Shown here: piece by piece, positions 11,519 through 20,919 of the stretch
Layout: every line of letters begins with the position of its first letter
How positions within the stretch are numbered: position 1 is the first letter of the stretch
Source of the DNA: CAWANP01 sp963783445
GTDB lineage: Bacteria > Chloroflexota > Anaerolineae > JAAYZQ01
DNA length: 64,000 nucleotides
Reading direction: 5' to 3'
NCBI GenBank assembly: GCA_963783445.1
Contig: CAWANP010000012.1
Span: 372,001 to 436,000 of the forward strand
Translations under genes and position numbers: made by a program
Notes under the pieces: model-generated
What the model was told of the DNA's origin: nothing
What the model saw: the letters and a program-made list of their open reading frames with translations, nothing else
Databases searched by the model: none

Positions 11519-11597
11519 CTGCGACGCTTTTGTCTTGGTCTAGATGGGCGGACAGGTGCTCATCTGTCCTTGAGCGAAGCGATGGAAAGGGGCGGCC

Positions 11598-12119
11598 ATG
11601 TACTCAGTTGGAGATAAGGTGGTTCATCCAGGATACGGACCTGGCGTCATCAGGGATGTTGAACGCCGCCAGGTTATTGGGGAGGCCAAACGCTACTACG
11701 TCATCGACATGCAGTCTGGGGGAGGGACGCTGATGACCCCCGTGGCCAAAGCCGATGACGTTGGCTTGCGGCCAGCCGTCAGTCTCGCATTGCTAGAGCA
11801 ACTGCTCCATTCCCTGACAGAAACGCCCCAGGTCTTGTCCGAGGATTTCAAGGAACGCCAGACAGAGATCGAGGAGCGGCTCAAAATCGGTGACGTCTTT
11901 ACTACAGCCGAGGCGCTTCGCGACCTGGCATGGCATGGCCAACTCCACAACTTGACCAAACGGGACACCCAGCTCATGCAGCGTGCTGAAGAATTGGTTG
12001 CCGGCGAAGTGGCCTTGGTCGAGGAGATTGAGTTGAAGGCGGCCCACGAACAAATTCAGGCCATCCTGGCAGAAGCGGTACGCGAGGAGGCCGACCAATT
12101 AGCAGATCTTCAGGTCTGA
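11598..12119 (+). CDS. carD: CarD family transcriptional regulator
   Basis: 173 residues. The N-terminal Tudor-like RNA-polymerase-interacting domain is clear (MYSVGDKVVHPGYGPGVI, then MTPVAKADDVGLRP near 55), followed by a helical DNA-binding half (about 75-165). CarD-type proteins bind the polymerase beta subunit and stabilise open promoter complexes, notably at rRNA promoters. GGAAAGGGG lies before the ATG. It follows infA by 79 bases and ends in a strong terminator. Confidence 0.92.
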   Translation: MYSVGDKVVHPGYGPGVIRDVERRQVIGEAKRYYVIDMQSGGGTLMTPVAKADDVGLRPAVSLALLEQLLHSLTETPQVLSEDFKERQTEIEERLKIGDVFTTAEALRDLAWHGQLHNLTKRDTQLMQRAEELVAGEVALVEEIELKAAHEQIQAILAEAVREEADQLADLQV

Positions 12120-12233
12120 GCATGCAATCCTCTTTCGCAAGCATTCTTTCTATTCGCTGACGGGTTGCGGCTCAGAGATCTTTTGCCAGGCATAGTGAGC
12201 CAGTTCCTGTCGCCAAGTGGTCTTGTACCTTTT

Positions 12234-12259
12234 CCCCCGACCCCTGTCGGGGGTTTTTT
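12234..12259 (+). terminator. Rho-independent terminator after carD
   Basis: CCCCCGA and TCGGGGG around a 6-base loop, followed by six T. Confidence 0.93.
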
Positions 12260-12338
12260 CCTGGTATCTGTACAAGGCACGGGCAAGGGCTGGTCCTAAT
12301 GAACGAAGACTCTGCCTGAGGAACGAAGGAACAATCTC

Positions 12339-12713
12339 ATGGAACGACGAGGATGTGGTGTTGGCTGCATTTTCGCTACATTGGGACTGATACTTGGCTG
12401 CCTTCTCCTGCCTTACCTCATCAGCAGCATCTATTCCATTGTTGGCGCAGTATTCCAGGTATCCGCGGCCTCGACATGGCTGTGGGGCGATTGGCTCGGC
12501 ACGACACTGGGTTCAAGCCACCCTTTGTACATGTTCTTGGCGGAGGGGCCAATCTGCTGCATTGGGACGATAGCCCTCATGATCCTCATCCTTGGCGTCG
12601 TACTCATAATCACGGGCTCAAGCTCTAGCGACCAAGATTACGACGACCAGGACTACGATGACCAGGACTACGACGACCAGGACTACGACGACCAAGACTA
12701 CGTATACGAGTAG
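12339..12713 (+). CDS. Small membrane protein with Asp/Gln/Tyr pentapeptide repeats
   Basis: 124 residues, not recognised. Two hydrophobic segments (about 9-40 and 72-92) flank a short loop, and the C-terminus is five copies of DDQDY or DQDYD, a strongly acidic tyrosine-rich tail. The N-terminus has a CGVGC motif. Topology is likely hairpin-like with the tail on the same side as the N-terminus. It stands alone between the carD terminator and dnaG. The start is ATG after GGAACAATCTC; no strong ribosome site. It looks like a real gene because the repeat is maintained in frame with silent changes. Confidence 0.6.
   Translation: MERRGCGVGCIFATLGLILGCLLLPYLISSIYSIVGAVFQVSAASTWLWGDWLGTTLGSSHPLYMFLAEGPICCIGTIALMILILGVVLIITGSSSSDQDYDDQDYDDQDYDDQDYDDQDYVYE
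12630..12704 (+). repeat. 15-bp tandem repeat (five units) in the membrane protein tail
   Basis: Five units of a 15-bp sequence related to GACCAGGACTACGAC, differing mainly at third positions. Confidence 0.85.
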
Positions 12714-12838
12714 TACGAGCGAGACAACGAGTCGGACAGCGGGATGGAAAGTTAGTCTGCTTCCACAAATCAGCGTACTGGGATTGCTGATCAGCGCTAG
12801 TACGACAAGACCTCACCAAATTCAGAATACCCCCAAAG

Positions 12839-12864
12839 TTGCCAGGCCAGGCAATGCCTGGCAA
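12839..12864 (+). other. Hairpin before dnaG
   Basis: TTGCCAGGC and GCCTGGCAA around an 8-base loop, with no T-run. The 313-base gap 12714-13026 otherwise holds only the promoter that follows. Confidence 0.5.
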
Positions 12865-12875
12865 GCTGCTCGTCT

Positions 12876-12903
12876 TTGGCTGCCCGCTGTTCTGTGGTAG
12901 AAT
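12876..12903 (+). promoter_or_regulatory. Probable promoter of dnaG-sigA
   Basis: TTGGCT, 16 bp, TAGAAT. Confidence 0.45.
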
Positions 12904-13026
12904 GTATATGCCTGGTACGCGGTTTGTACTATGAGGGCAATCGCTTCTGAATCAGTCAAAGCAACAGGCCAGTAGACTGGCTTGTTTGTCAGCCATCCTA
13001 GTCAGCGTCCTGGAATATAAGTCAAG

Positions 13027-15051
13027 ATGAGTGTTGTTGACCAAGTCAAAGACCGCCTGGACATTGTTGAGGTGATCCAGTCATACGTACCCTTGAAGAA
13101 GGCAGGGCGCAGCTACAAGGGACTTTGTCCCTTCCATGCTGAAAAGACGCCCTCGTTCGTCGTATTCCCTCATACAGGCACATGGCATTGTTTTGGCGCC
13201 TGCGGCACAGGGGGTGACGTATTCACCTTCATCATGAAGCAGGAGAATCTCGACTTTGGCGAGGCACTAAAGATGCTGGCCCAACGCGCTGGCGTCGAAT
13301 TGGAGCCTGCTAGTCCGCAGGCAGATGCAGCCGAGCAGCGACAGGATCTGCTGCGTGACATCAATCAGACGGCTGCGGCTTACTTTCACTACCTGCTTTT
13401 CAATAGCGATGAGGCAGCTCGAGCGCGGGCCTACCTGGACGAACGGGGGCTAAATAGGGAAACGATCGATCGATTCCAGGTTGGATACGCCCTGGATCGA
13501 TGGGATGCATTACTAAACTATCTGAGCGACAAGGGTTACTCTCTGGCCGATATTTCCGAAGCTGGTCTGATTGTCGAGCGAGAGAAGGCCGGACAGCAGG
13601 CCGCCGGCAGAGGTTACTATGACCGTTTCCGGGGACGGATCGTCTTTCCCATCCGTGACCACCAGGGTCGGACGATAGGCTTTGGGGGACGGGTTCTGGG
13701 CGACGGTGTGCCCAAGTACCTGAACTCACCCCAATCACCGTTGTTTGACAAAAGCCGCGTGCTCTTTGGACTGGATCTGGCCAGAGCGGGCATCCGCACG
13801 ACGGGGGAGGCGGTCATTGTTGAAGGGTACATGGACGTATTGATGGCCCATCAACACGGCATCAACAATCTAATCGCCCAGATGGGTACAGCGCTTACCG
13901 AAGCGCAACTCCAACGACTGAAGCGATACACGCAGCGCTTCATTTTGGCCCTTGACTCGGATGTAGCCGGCGACCAGGCGACATTGCGCGGTCTGGATGT
14001 GGCCCGTCAAGTGATGGACCGCGAAGTTGTGCCGGTACCCACAGCCCGGGGACTGATCCGATTCGAGGATCGGCTGGCAGCCGATATCCGGATCATCTCG
14101 CTGCCACCGGATCAAGATCCCGACCAAGTAATCCACAAAGACCCAGCCCATTGGGCACGGCTGGTAGCCGGAGCCAAGCCGGTCATGGATTACTACTTTG
14201 AGGCTCTCACGGCTGATCTGGATCTGGCTACTGCGAAAGGCAAAGCCGAAGCCACTCGCCGCCTTGGCCCGCTCATTGTCGAATTGGGTGATAGGGTTCA
14301 AAGGACTCATTACCTCCAGCAATTGGCTCGCATGATCCAGGTAGATGAACGGGATCTATGGCAGCAGATCCAACACCTAGTTCGCGAGCTATCAATGGGC
14401 CGCAAGCCGCCGGATCGGCTAGTACGCCCCGATACGCAAAGGGTCTCCGATCCGCGCCTGTCCCGACAGCCCAGTGAGGGCGAGCATAAAAAAACCATAG
14501 AGAAGGACGAATACTGCCTGTCTGCGGTTCTGGTCGAGCCCAACTTGCTGATCCAGGCCGACAGAGCCCTACAGGACAGCGGAGACACACCATTGATGCC
14601 TGAGGACTTGGGTCGGCCGGATGATCGCGCCATCCTGGCCGCGTGGCGGCAGTGGCTCGGCCAACCCAGTCCCACGGGCAGCGGACTGCCGGACGTCCGC
14701 GGAGAGTTCTACGATACGCTCGATGAGAATCTGCAGCACCGGATTGATATCTTGGCCCAGCTCCAGGAAGCTCAGCCACCGGCGCCGGAGGATCTGGTCA
14801 AGAACCAGATTGTTGACGCCATCACCAAGCTACGCCTGCGCAACCTGCGGCGCCAGATCGAAGAGCTGCAATTCCTGCAAGTAGACGCGCAAGAGTCCGG
14901 TGATCGTGATACCTCTCGAGGCTATGGCCAACTGACGGTTAAGTTATACATGCGTTTCTGGCAACTGGAGAGATCGATGAGCGCAAGATCCATCTCGGGA
15001 CGCCGGCAGCACGAGGACGCAGCGGTCCGAGTTCCACTTGGCGAAGAGTGA
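13027..15051 (+). CDS. dnaG: DNA primase DnaG
   Basis: Primase makes RNA primers at the replication fork. 674 residues. The CHC2 zinc-binding domain is at 35-65 (CPFHAEKTPSF...WHCFGACG), the catalytic core follows at about 125-250, and the TOPRIM segment AVIVEGYMDVLMAHQ is near 265 with the DSDVAG motif near 315. The C-terminal half (about 440-674) is the DnaB-interacting region. The sigma factor gene follows directly, the old macromolecular-synthesis arrangement. Confidence 0.97.
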   Translation: MSVVDQVKDRLDIVEVIQSYVPLKKAGRSYKGLCPFHAEKTPSFVVFPHTGTWHCFGACGTGGDVFTFIMKQENLDFGEALKMLAQRAGVELEPASPQADAAEQRQDLLRDINQTAAAYFHYLLFNSDEAARARAYLDERGLNRETIDRFQVGYALDRWDALLNYLSDKGYSLADISEAGLIVEREKAGQQAAGRGYYDRFRGRIVFPIRDHQGRTIGFGGRVLGDGVPKYLNSPQSPLFDKSRVLFGLDLARAGIRTTGEAVIVEGYMDVLMAHQHGINNLIAQMGTALTEAQLQRLKRYTQRFILALDSDVAGDQATLRGLDVARQVMDREVVPVPTARGLIRFEDRLAADIRIISLPPDQDPDQVIHKDPAHWARLVAGAKPVMDYYFEALTADLDLATAKGKAEATRRLGPLIVELGDRVQRTHYLQQLARMIQVDERDLWQQIQHLVRELSMGRKPPDRLVRPDTQRVSDPRLSRQPSEGEHKKTIEKDEYCLSAVLVEPNLLIQADRALQDSGDTPLMPEDLGRPDDRAILAAWRQWLGQPSPTGSGLPDVRGEFYDTLDENLQHRIDILAQLQEAQPPAPEDLVKNQIVDAITKLRLRNLRRQIEELQFLQVDAQESGDRDTSRGYGQLTVKLYMRFWQLERSMSARSISGRRQHEDAAVRVPLGEE

Positions 15052-15118
15052 ACCCACGAATCGGCCGGATCTTCACCGTGTTCGATGCACATGAGACCTA
15101 TGGATATTGGTTACACAT

Positions 15119-16453
15119 ATGACTGAGGAATTCGCTCCGGAACGACAATCACAATCCTCTGTATCGCAGCCTGATGCGGGTCAGGTGAGCATCGATATGG
15201 ACTTGATACCGGAATCGACCCTCGAAGATATTGGCGGTATCGAGGGTGGGGAGCTGCAATCTGCCGAGTCCAATGCTGATGGGAAACGTCTGCGCAATTT
15301 CTTGTTAGATCTCGACATGGTCATGCGCCAGGGCGAAGAAGACGAGGAACCCCAACTCACAGACCTGAGGGCCCTCGAAAAAGAGATTGAGAAGGAAACC
15401 GAGCAAGAAAACCCCTTGGAGGAGTTGTCCCGTGATTTTGAGGTTAGTAGCGATCCCATCCGCATGTATCTGCGGGAGATCGGCCAGGTATCCCTGCTCA
15501 CTGCAGAGGACGAAGGCAGGCTAGCCCAAGCGATTCGGGACGGCAGTGAAGCGAAGCAGCAACTGGCCGATGGCGGTTCCTTGTCACCGTCCGAACTGGA
15601 TATCCTTGAAGCCCAGGAAGAGCGCGGGATACAGGCCCGCCAGCGTTTGGCAGAAGCTAATCTGCGCCTGGTTGTGAGTGTGGCCAAACGCTATATGGGG
15701 CGGTCCATGTCCTTTCAAGACCTGATCCAAGAGGGAAACATTGGCCTCCTAAGAGCAGTAGAGAAGTTCGACCACACGCTAGGCTACAAATTCTCTACCT
15801 ACGCCACTTGGTGGATCCGCCAGGCAATAAGCCGGGCGATTGCCGACCAGGCTCGGACCATCCGGCTCCCAGTTCATATGGTGGAAACCATCAGTCATCT
15901 CGTACGTACCCAGCGGCGATTGCAGCAGGAGCTGGGTCGCGATCCAAATCCCGAGGACATCGCTCTGGATCCAGCCATGGCGAGGTTTGTCGGCTTGGAT
16001 GACGGAGAACGGGATGCCATTCTTTCGGCCCAGGTTAATGACGAGCGACTAGATCCCATGATGGTACGCAAGCTGCGCCGGGCAACCAATCGGGTCGAAC
16101 AGATCATGCGGGTCGCCCAGGAACCAATGTCGCTGGAAACTCCAATCAGCTCCGAAGAAGATAGCTATCTCGGCGATTTCATCAAGGATGAAACGATGCC
16201 CGAGCCAGATGACGCTGCTTCAAAGCAATTGCTCCGCGAGCAGATGGGTACCATCCTGAACTCATTGAACGTCCGAGAACGGCAGGTACTGGAAATGCGA
16301 TTCGGGCTGAAGGATGGGCAGGTTCATACCTTGGAGGAAGTAGGCGTGGCTTTTGGAGTCACGCGAGAGCGCATCCGTCAGATCGAAGCCAAAGCCCTGC
16401 GCAAGCTCAGACATCCCCTCCGCAGCCGCAAGCTCCGTGACTACTTGGGCTAG
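15119..16453 (+). CDS. sigA: Primary RNA polymerase sigma factor (RpoD/SigA)
   Basis: 444 residues from the ATG at 15119; an in-frame TTG at 15107 is possible but neither has a strong ribosome site. An acidic N-terminus (1-105) is followed by region 1.2 (DPIRMYLREIG near 115), region 2 with FSTYATWWIRQAI near 225, region 3, and region 4.2 GVTRERIRQIEAKALRKLRHP near 415. This is the housekeeping sigma; the TTGACA/TATAAT promoters seen across the window are what such a factor reads. Confidence 0.95.
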   Translation: MTEEFAPERQSQSSVSQPDAGQVSIDMDLIPESTLEDIGGIEGGELQSAESNADGKRLRNFLLDLDMVMRQGEEDEEPQLTDLRALEKEIEKETEQENPLEELSRDFEVSSDPIRMYLREIGQVSLLTAEDEGRLAQAIRDGSEAKQQLADGGSLSPSELDILEAQEERGIQARQRLAEANLRLVVSVAKRYMGRSMSFQDLIQEGNIGLLRAVEKFDHTLGYKFSTYATWWIRQAISRAIADQARTIRLPVHMVETISHLVRTQRRLQQELGRDPNPEDIALDPAMARFVGLDDGERDAILSAQVNDERLDPMMVRKLRRATNRVEQIMRVAQEPMSLETPISSEEDSYLGDFIKDETMPEPDDAASKQLLREQMGTILNSLNVRERQVLEMRFGLKDGQVHTLEEVGVAFGVTRERIRQIEAKALRKLRHPLRSRKLRDYLG

Positions 16454-16458
16454 ATTAT

Positions 16459-16487
16459 TTGACACTGCGTGCCGGCTCAAGTATAAT
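16459..16487 (+). promoter_or_regulatory. Promoter of tRNA-Asn
   Basis: Perfect TTGACA (16459-16464), 17 bp, perfect TATAAT (16482-16487), just before the tRNA and after the sigma factor stop. Confidence 0.93.
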
Positions 16488-16497
16488 ACCACCCTAT

Positions 16498-16573
16498 TCC
16501 TCGGTAGCTCAATCGGCAGAGCGTCCGGCTGTTAACCGGTTGGTTGTAGGTTCAAGTCCTACCCGAGGAGCCA
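16498..16573 (+). tRNA. tRNA-Asn (GTT)
   Basis: Acceptor TCCTCGG pairs with CCGAGGA, anticodon stem TCCGG/CCGGT encloses CTGTTAA with anticodon GTT, T-arm is GTAGG TTCAAGT CCTAC, and the 3' CCA is encoded. Confidence 0.97.
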
Positions 16574-16574
16574 A

Positions 16575-16605
16575 AGCTCCTACCCGTGCGGGTGGGAGCT
16601 TTTTT
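16575..16605 (+). terminator. Terminator after tRNA-Asn
   Basis: AGCTCCTACCC and GGGTGGGAGCT (one T-G pair), loop of 4, then T-run. Confidence 0.92.
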
Positions 16606-16638
16606 CCATATATGGGGATACCCATCTCCCAATCTGCT

Positions 16639-16667
16639 TTGACCGAAGCCGAGAGCGTTGGTATACT
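16639..16667 (+). promoter_or_regulatory. Promoter of the ABC-2 permease pair
   Basis: TTGACC, 17 bp, TATACT, about 40 bases before the first permease. Confidence 0.7.
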
Positions 16668-16704
16668 GGCCTCTAGTTTCTTCTGCTGAGGAGTTCATGA
16701 GAAT

Positions 16705-17820
16705 ATGTCGCTGCGCCGCATGGCCGCCATCACACGCAAAGAAATGCTTCATATTGTCCGCGACCCGCGAAACCTCTTCTTGGTCACGTTTTCCCCTGCC
16801 TTGCTTCTTTTTCTGCTTTCATATGTCTTTTCTTTCGATGTTGGGCAGCTCAGCATGGCGGCGTTGGACCTTGATCACAGCGCTCTTTCCCGAGCGTACC
16901 TGGCCAACCTGACCAGTGACCAAGATCTCAAATTGGTCAACCACCTGAGAGGATACACGGAGGCTGTGCCCCTTTTGAAGCGTGGAGATGTAGACGCAGT
17001 ACTGATCATTCCCCCTGACTTTTCTGAAAGGATCCAAGGCGGAAAACCAACTCAGGTACAAGCCGTTGTAGATGGCGCAGATCCCTTTGCCGGAAGCCAG
17101 GCGCTCATGGCATTGGAAGCCAGATCGAGAGCATTCGTGGCCGGTACCAGCATGACTGCACTGGCCCAGATGGGACAAGGGGTAGAGATACGCACCGTGG
17201 CTTGGTACAATGCTGGCCTGGAATCGTTGCTGAGCATGGTGCCAGGTCTGCTGGCGATTGTTCTCATCATGCCCACCATGGCCATGGCCCTGGCTTTGAC
17301 CCGGGAAAAAGAAACCGGTACGCTGGAAGGATTGGTCGCCACGCCCATCTCGGGGTTAGAGTACTTGAGCGGTAAGCTCCTAGCCTACATTACCGCCGGC
17401 CTGGTGAGCGCTGTTCTCGCCCTACTTGTGGCTGTCCTTTGGTTCAGGGTGCCTTTCCGGGGCAGCCTGCTGGTCTACCTCCTGCTGGCCGGTATTTATT
17501 TGATGGCCTGCATGGGCGCCGCAATCGTCATTGCCAACTTTGTCAAGAGCCAACAGAGCGCCATGTTCGTCGTCATGCTCGTCTTTCTCGTACCCAGCTT
17601 TTTCCTGGCCGGGCTCATTACGCCCATCGGTACCGAATCCTTGGAGGCCATTCTCACCTCATACGCCCTACCTACCACCCATTTTGTAGAGATCGGCCGT
17701 GGTGTGTTTCTGAAAGGGTTGGGGGTGGCTGGCCTGCTGCGGCCAACCCTCATTCTCCTGGGCATGGGCATAGGCGCCATGGTGATCGGGCTGGCGCTCT
17801 TTCAGAAGAAAATAGCCTAG
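16705..17820 (+). CDS. ABC-2 type transporter permease, first of pair
   Basis: 371 residues with the ABC-2 (YhhJ/DrrB-like) layout: one N-terminal helix (about 20-40), a large extracytoplasmic domain (about 45-165), then five or six helices (about 170-365). The segment REKETGTLEGLVATPISGLEYLSGKL near 200-225 is the conserved cytoplasmic signature. Such permeases export drugs, lipids or polysaccharides together with a separate ATPase. No ATPase gene lies next to it here, so the energy partner must be elsewhere. It forms an operon with the following permease, 30 bases apart. Confidence 0.88.
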   Translation: MSLRRMAAITRKEMLHIVRDPRNLFLVTFSPALLLFLLSYVFSFDVGQLSMAALDLDHSALSRAYLANLTSDQDLKLVNHLRGYTEAVPLLKRGDVDAVLIIPPDFSERIQGGKPTQVQAVVDGADPFAGSQALMALEARSRAFVAGTSMTALAQMGQGVEIRTVAWYNAGLESLLSMVPGLLAIVLIMPTMAMALALTREKETGTLEGLVATPISGLEYLSGKLLAYITAGLVSAVLALLVAVLWFRVPFRGSLLVYLLLAGIYLMACMGAAIVIANFVKSQQSAMFVVMLVFLVPSFFLAGLITPIGTESLEAILTSYALPTTHFVEIGRGVFLKGLGVAGLLRPTLILLGMGIGAMVIGLALFQKKIA

Positions 17821-17850
17821 GTTCCAGCGGCAAACGGCCAAGGTTCAGAC

Positions 17851-18993
17851 ATGATCATCCGCACCGGCAACTTGATTATCAAGGAATTGATCCAATTCAG
17901 ACGTGATAGGATGCTGTCTATTTTTATTCTTTTGGCTCCAGCCCTGCAGTTGATCCTCATGGCCCAGAATGTCGAACGCGGGATCACCGAACAACCCGTG
18001 GCTATTCTGGATCAGGATCACGGCCGCCTCAGCCGCCAACTCGTGGTCAACCTGGATAACACCGAAGAGTTACACGTCGTCTACCATGTTCAGAGCATGG
18101 ATCAAGTGCGCGACTTGATGGACCAGGGAGACGCCCACCTGGCAGTAGTCATCCCCGCAGGCTTTTCGCAGGAGCTGACCAATTCCCGTTCACCACAACA
18201 GAAAACGAGAGCTGTCGCTCCGATACAGGTCGGCATCATCGCCGATGCAACCAATACGCTAGCCGCCTCTACAACCCTGGGCGCTGCTACAGGCGTGGTA
18301 GGCCGCCTGACGGCGGATCTTGCCACCAATTATGGCCTGGTTTCTACCGAGTTTATCGATTTCCGAACCGACATACGATTCAATCCCTCAATGGACTTTC
18401 GTGATTTCTCCATACCTGCTCAACTGGGCTTTATCACCTACCAAGTCACCTTGGCAATCGCATCGCTCGGCCTGGCGCGCGAACGTGAACTCGGTACGCT
18501 GGAGCAATTGATGGTGACACCGTTGCGCCGCCTTGAACTGGCTTTGGGCAAGGGCATCCCGGCCCTTGCCATTGGTAGTCTGAATTTTGCCATGATGTGG
18601 GTCATCAGTTTGCTCGTATTTCAAGTACCGATGAACGGTTCCGTGTTTTTGCTAGCTGCCTTGACCCTACTCTTTGTCGCGACAGTAGTGAGCTGGGGCA
18701 TGGTTATCTCGGCTATCTCCCGTACCCAGCAACAGGCGATCCTTTTTGTCTTTATTCTGGCCATGATAGAGATTGCCTTTTCCGGTTTTATGGTACCGGT
18801 CAAAAATATGCCATCCTTTCTACAGTTTATCTCTCGCTTCGCGCCTCTCCAACACTACCTGATCATCATCCGCAGCATCATGCTCAAAGGGGCAGGGTTG
18901 CAGGAGTTGTGGCCCCAAGTGATAGCTCTGGTAGCCCTGAGCCTTGTGATGGGGGTAGTGTCCCTGCGCATCGTCGGGCAGCGCAGTTCATGA
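17851..18993 (+). CDS. ABC-2 type transporter permease, second of pair
   Basis: 380 residues with the same layout as its neighbour: N-terminal helix, extracytoplasmic domain, then a helix cluster from about 190. The signature RERELGTLEQLMVTPLRRLELALGK is near 208-232. The two are diverged paralogues that probably form a heterodimeric channel. AAGG stands a few bases before the ATG. Substrate unknown. The closest general match is the YhhJ/YbhS type of efflux subunit. Confidence 0.88.
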   Translation: MIIRTGNLIIKELIQFRRDRMLSIFILLAPALQLILMAQNVERGITEQPVAILDQDHGRLSRQLVVNLDNTEELHVVYHVQSMDQVRDLMDQGDAHLAVVIPAGFSQELTNSRSPQQKTRAVAPIQVGIIADATNTLAASTTLGAATGVVGRLTADLATNYGLVSTEFIDFRTDIRFNPSMDFRDFSIPAQLGFITYQVTLAIASLGLARERELGTLEQLMVTPLRRLELALGKGIPALAIGSLNFAMMWVISLLVFQVPMNGSVFLLAALTLLFVATVVSWGMVISAISRTQQQAILFVFILAMIEIAFSGFMVPVKNMPSFLQFISRFAPLQHYLIIIRSIMLKGAGLQELWPQVIALVALSLVMGVVSLRIVGQRSS

Positions 18994-19115
18994 CCCGCTG
19001 GGGCATAGGACCGCATAGATAAAGATCCCAACCCGCTAGTTTTTATACTCCCCAGGGTAGGGCGATCTTGGGACAAATTGTTGCTTTCGCCCATCTTGCT
19101 GCAAAATCTCTTTGG

Positions 19116-19144
19116 TTGATGTGCGAACAAATGTTCTGTATAAT
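19116..19144 (+). promoter_or_regulatory. SOS promoter of the imuB-dnaE2 cassette
   Basis: TTGATG (19116-19121), 17 bp, TATAAT (19139-19144). A LexA box fills the spacer, so repressor would block polymerase binding. Confidence 0.85.
19125..19136 (+). promoter_or_regulatory. LexA (DinR-type) box
   Basis: GAACAAATGTTC, preceded by C, matches the Gram-positive/Chloroflexota style GAAC-N4-GTTC operator. It lies between -35 and -10 of a mutagenesis operon, where regulation by LexA is expected. Confidence 0.85.
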
Positions 19145-19191
19145 TGCTTCAGAAAAAGATGGGATGCGAAAGGAGCGAAGCATCAGCCAAA

Positions 19192-20538
19192 ATGTCAGAT
19201 GGCAATTCAAAAACCGTTCGCAGAGACGACCAAGGCACGAGGTCTGTACTCTATTGCACCATCCCCCACTTTCCTGCTGCCTTGATGCGGCGAGAGGATC
19301 CTGATCTGGGCAATCATCCCTTGATCCTCATTGGGCCGGACGGACGAGTCTTGGGTACATCGGCCGAGCCAGCAGCCTGTAGCGTCGTCGCCGGGATGAC
19401 AGCCAAGATAGCGGAGGTCCGTTGCCCCGAGGCTCATCTGCTGGAGGTAGACGCAACCCGCTGCCAAGCAGAATCGGAGGCATTGCTCCAGTTGTTGGAG
19501 CAGATCGCTTCTGGGGTAGAACCCCATGGATGGGGATCAGCTTATCTTGATCTGAGCGGCTTGACCCAGAACCATTCAGATGCCATAGCCCTCTGCCGGG
19601 AAATCGGCCAGGTGATACGCCGGGAGATGGGAGCGGATCTTCAACCAGCCCTGGGCTGGGACAGCAGCAAGTTCACCGCCCAGACAGCAACTGCCCCAGG
19701 TCGCTGGCCTGGGGACCGCGTCCAGCCGGGACATTTTCGGGTCGTGACGACTCCTCAGGAACAAGGATTTCTCCGGCCTTTGCCGGTGACGCTGTTGCCT
19801 CTCCCAGAAAAAGTACTGCAAAGACTCTGTTTTCTGGGCCTGCGTACACTGGGTCAGTACGCGGCACTCTCTCCATCGGCAGTTTGGCAGCAATTCGGAC
19901 GAGTTGGTAAGCTGGCCCACCGCTGTGCCAGGGGAAAAGACGAGCGTCCGATCACCCCACGCGGGCAGATGCCTCATCTGGCCACCGGAATCGAGTTTGA
20001 GACACCGTTGGTCGAGCGGGAGCGGCTGGTGGCAGAACTAGACCGCCTGGTTTCCCCATTGCTGGCCGAGCTACAAGGGAACCTGCAAGCCTGCGGGAAA
20101 TTGCGCCTGACAGTACAGTTTGACGATGGTAGTACCCAGGAAAGAACGCGTACATTTCTCCTCCCCATAGCGGAAAAAGGGCGGGTCCTGCGGGCACTGA
20201 GCAAGTTGCTGGACGGGCTGCGCTCCCCTCACCAAAGCCAGCGCCACAACCATGGCAGCGATGGCATTGCTGGTACCGCGACAGCAATATCGAGCCTGGC
20301 GGTAGCCCTGGAGCAGATCCAGGACACTGTCGTAGAACAATTGACGCTATTCCCCCTTGAGGGGACGGATCATCGGTCCGCGGGAGCGCAAAAGCTTCGG
20401 GAAGTACAGCGTTATCTAGCCTCTCGCTTTGGCCTCCCAGGCTGTGGGGATCCACACTTACAGCGAGCGGCTATATCCCAACCTGGCGCTCCCCTACCGG
20501 AATGGCGTGTTGACTGGCTGGACGAGAGCAGCCAGTGA
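19192..20538 (+). CDS. imuB: ImuB-like Y-family polymerase homologue (catalytically inactive)
   Basis: 448 residues with the palm/little-finger layout of Y-family translesion polymerases, but the metal-binding acids are gone. The usual first-Asp motif reads CTIPHFPAA, and the usual DEAYLD motif reads GSAYLDLSG. This matches ImuB, the non-catalytic hub that links DnaE2 to the beta clamp. A clamp motif resembling QLTLFPL is near 395-402. The frame opens at 19144, inside the -10 box, so that start is impossible; ATG 19192 is chosen, ATG 19159 is an alternative. It overlaps the next gene by 4 bases. No imuA is present. Confidence 0.85.
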   Translation: MSDGNSKTVRRDDQGTRSVLYCTIPHFPAALMRREDPDLGNHPLILIGPDGRVLGTSAEPAACSVVAGMTAKIAEVRCPEAHLLEVDATRCQAESEALLQLLEQIASGVEPHGWGSAYLDLSGLTQNHSDAIALCREIGQVIRREMGADLQPALGWDSSKFTAQTATAPGRWPGDRVQPGHFRVVTTPQEQGFLRPLPVTLLPLPEKVLQRLCFLGLRTLGQYAALSPSAVWQQFGRVGKLAHRCARGKDERPITPRGQMPHLATGIEFETPLVERERLVAELDRLVSPLLAELQGNLQACGKLRLTVQFDDGSTQERTRTFLLPIAEKGRVLRALSKLLDGLRSPHQSQRHNHGSDGIAGTATAISSLAVALEQIQDTVVEQLTLFPLEGTDHRSAGAQKLREVQRYLASRFGLPGCGDPHLQRAAISQPGAPLPEWRVDWLDESSQ

Positions 20539-20855
20539 CACGACTGCGGCCCGAGGGAGAGGCAGTGAAAGTCTGGGATGAGGCATCTACGGAAACGGCC
20601 GGCGAGTGTACACCCGCTGGCTTTAGCTGGCTAGGGAAGTCCTATTGCATCCGAAAAGTCTGCACCCGCTGGCGGGTGCACACCCGGTGGTGGGAGCCGG
20701 ATCAGGCTCTGTGGCGAGAATACCTAAAAGTCCTGGTAACACCAGCGATGATGGCTAGTAGTCTCAGTAGCGATAGCGTCAGTAGCGAACTCCTGTGCCT
20801 CCTCTACCATGATCTACTCTCGGGCGATTGGTTTCTGGCCCGGGTTTATGATTGA
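20535..20855 (+). CDS. DUF6504-like small protein of the mutagenesis cassette
   Basis: 106 residues starting with GTG in a GTGA overlap with the imuB stop, so translationally coupled. The core (about 28-106: FSWLGKSYCIRKV, TRWWEPDQALWREYLKVL, ending LLSGDWFLARVYD) resembles the DUF6504 domain that often travels with imuB/dnaE2. Function is unknown. Relative to family members it seems to carry a Ser/Met-rich insert near 70-85 (MMASSLSSDSVSS), encoded by an AGTAGCGATAGC-type repetitive stretch. Confidence 0.7.
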   Translation: MTRLRPEGEAVKVWDEASTETAGECTPAGFSWLGKSYCIRKVCTRWRVHTRWWEPDQALWREYLKVLVTPAMMASSLSSDSVSSELLCLLYHDLLSGDWFLARVYD

Positions 20856-20919
20856 GTGAGCAGCAAGCTGCCTGCTTGATCATCAGATACGCACCTTCAG
20901 TGCATCCACTAACTGCAAA

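Noticed and set aside
19144..19191. TTG start of the imuB-like gene at 19144
   Set aside because: It lies inside the -10 box, upstream of the expected transcription start.
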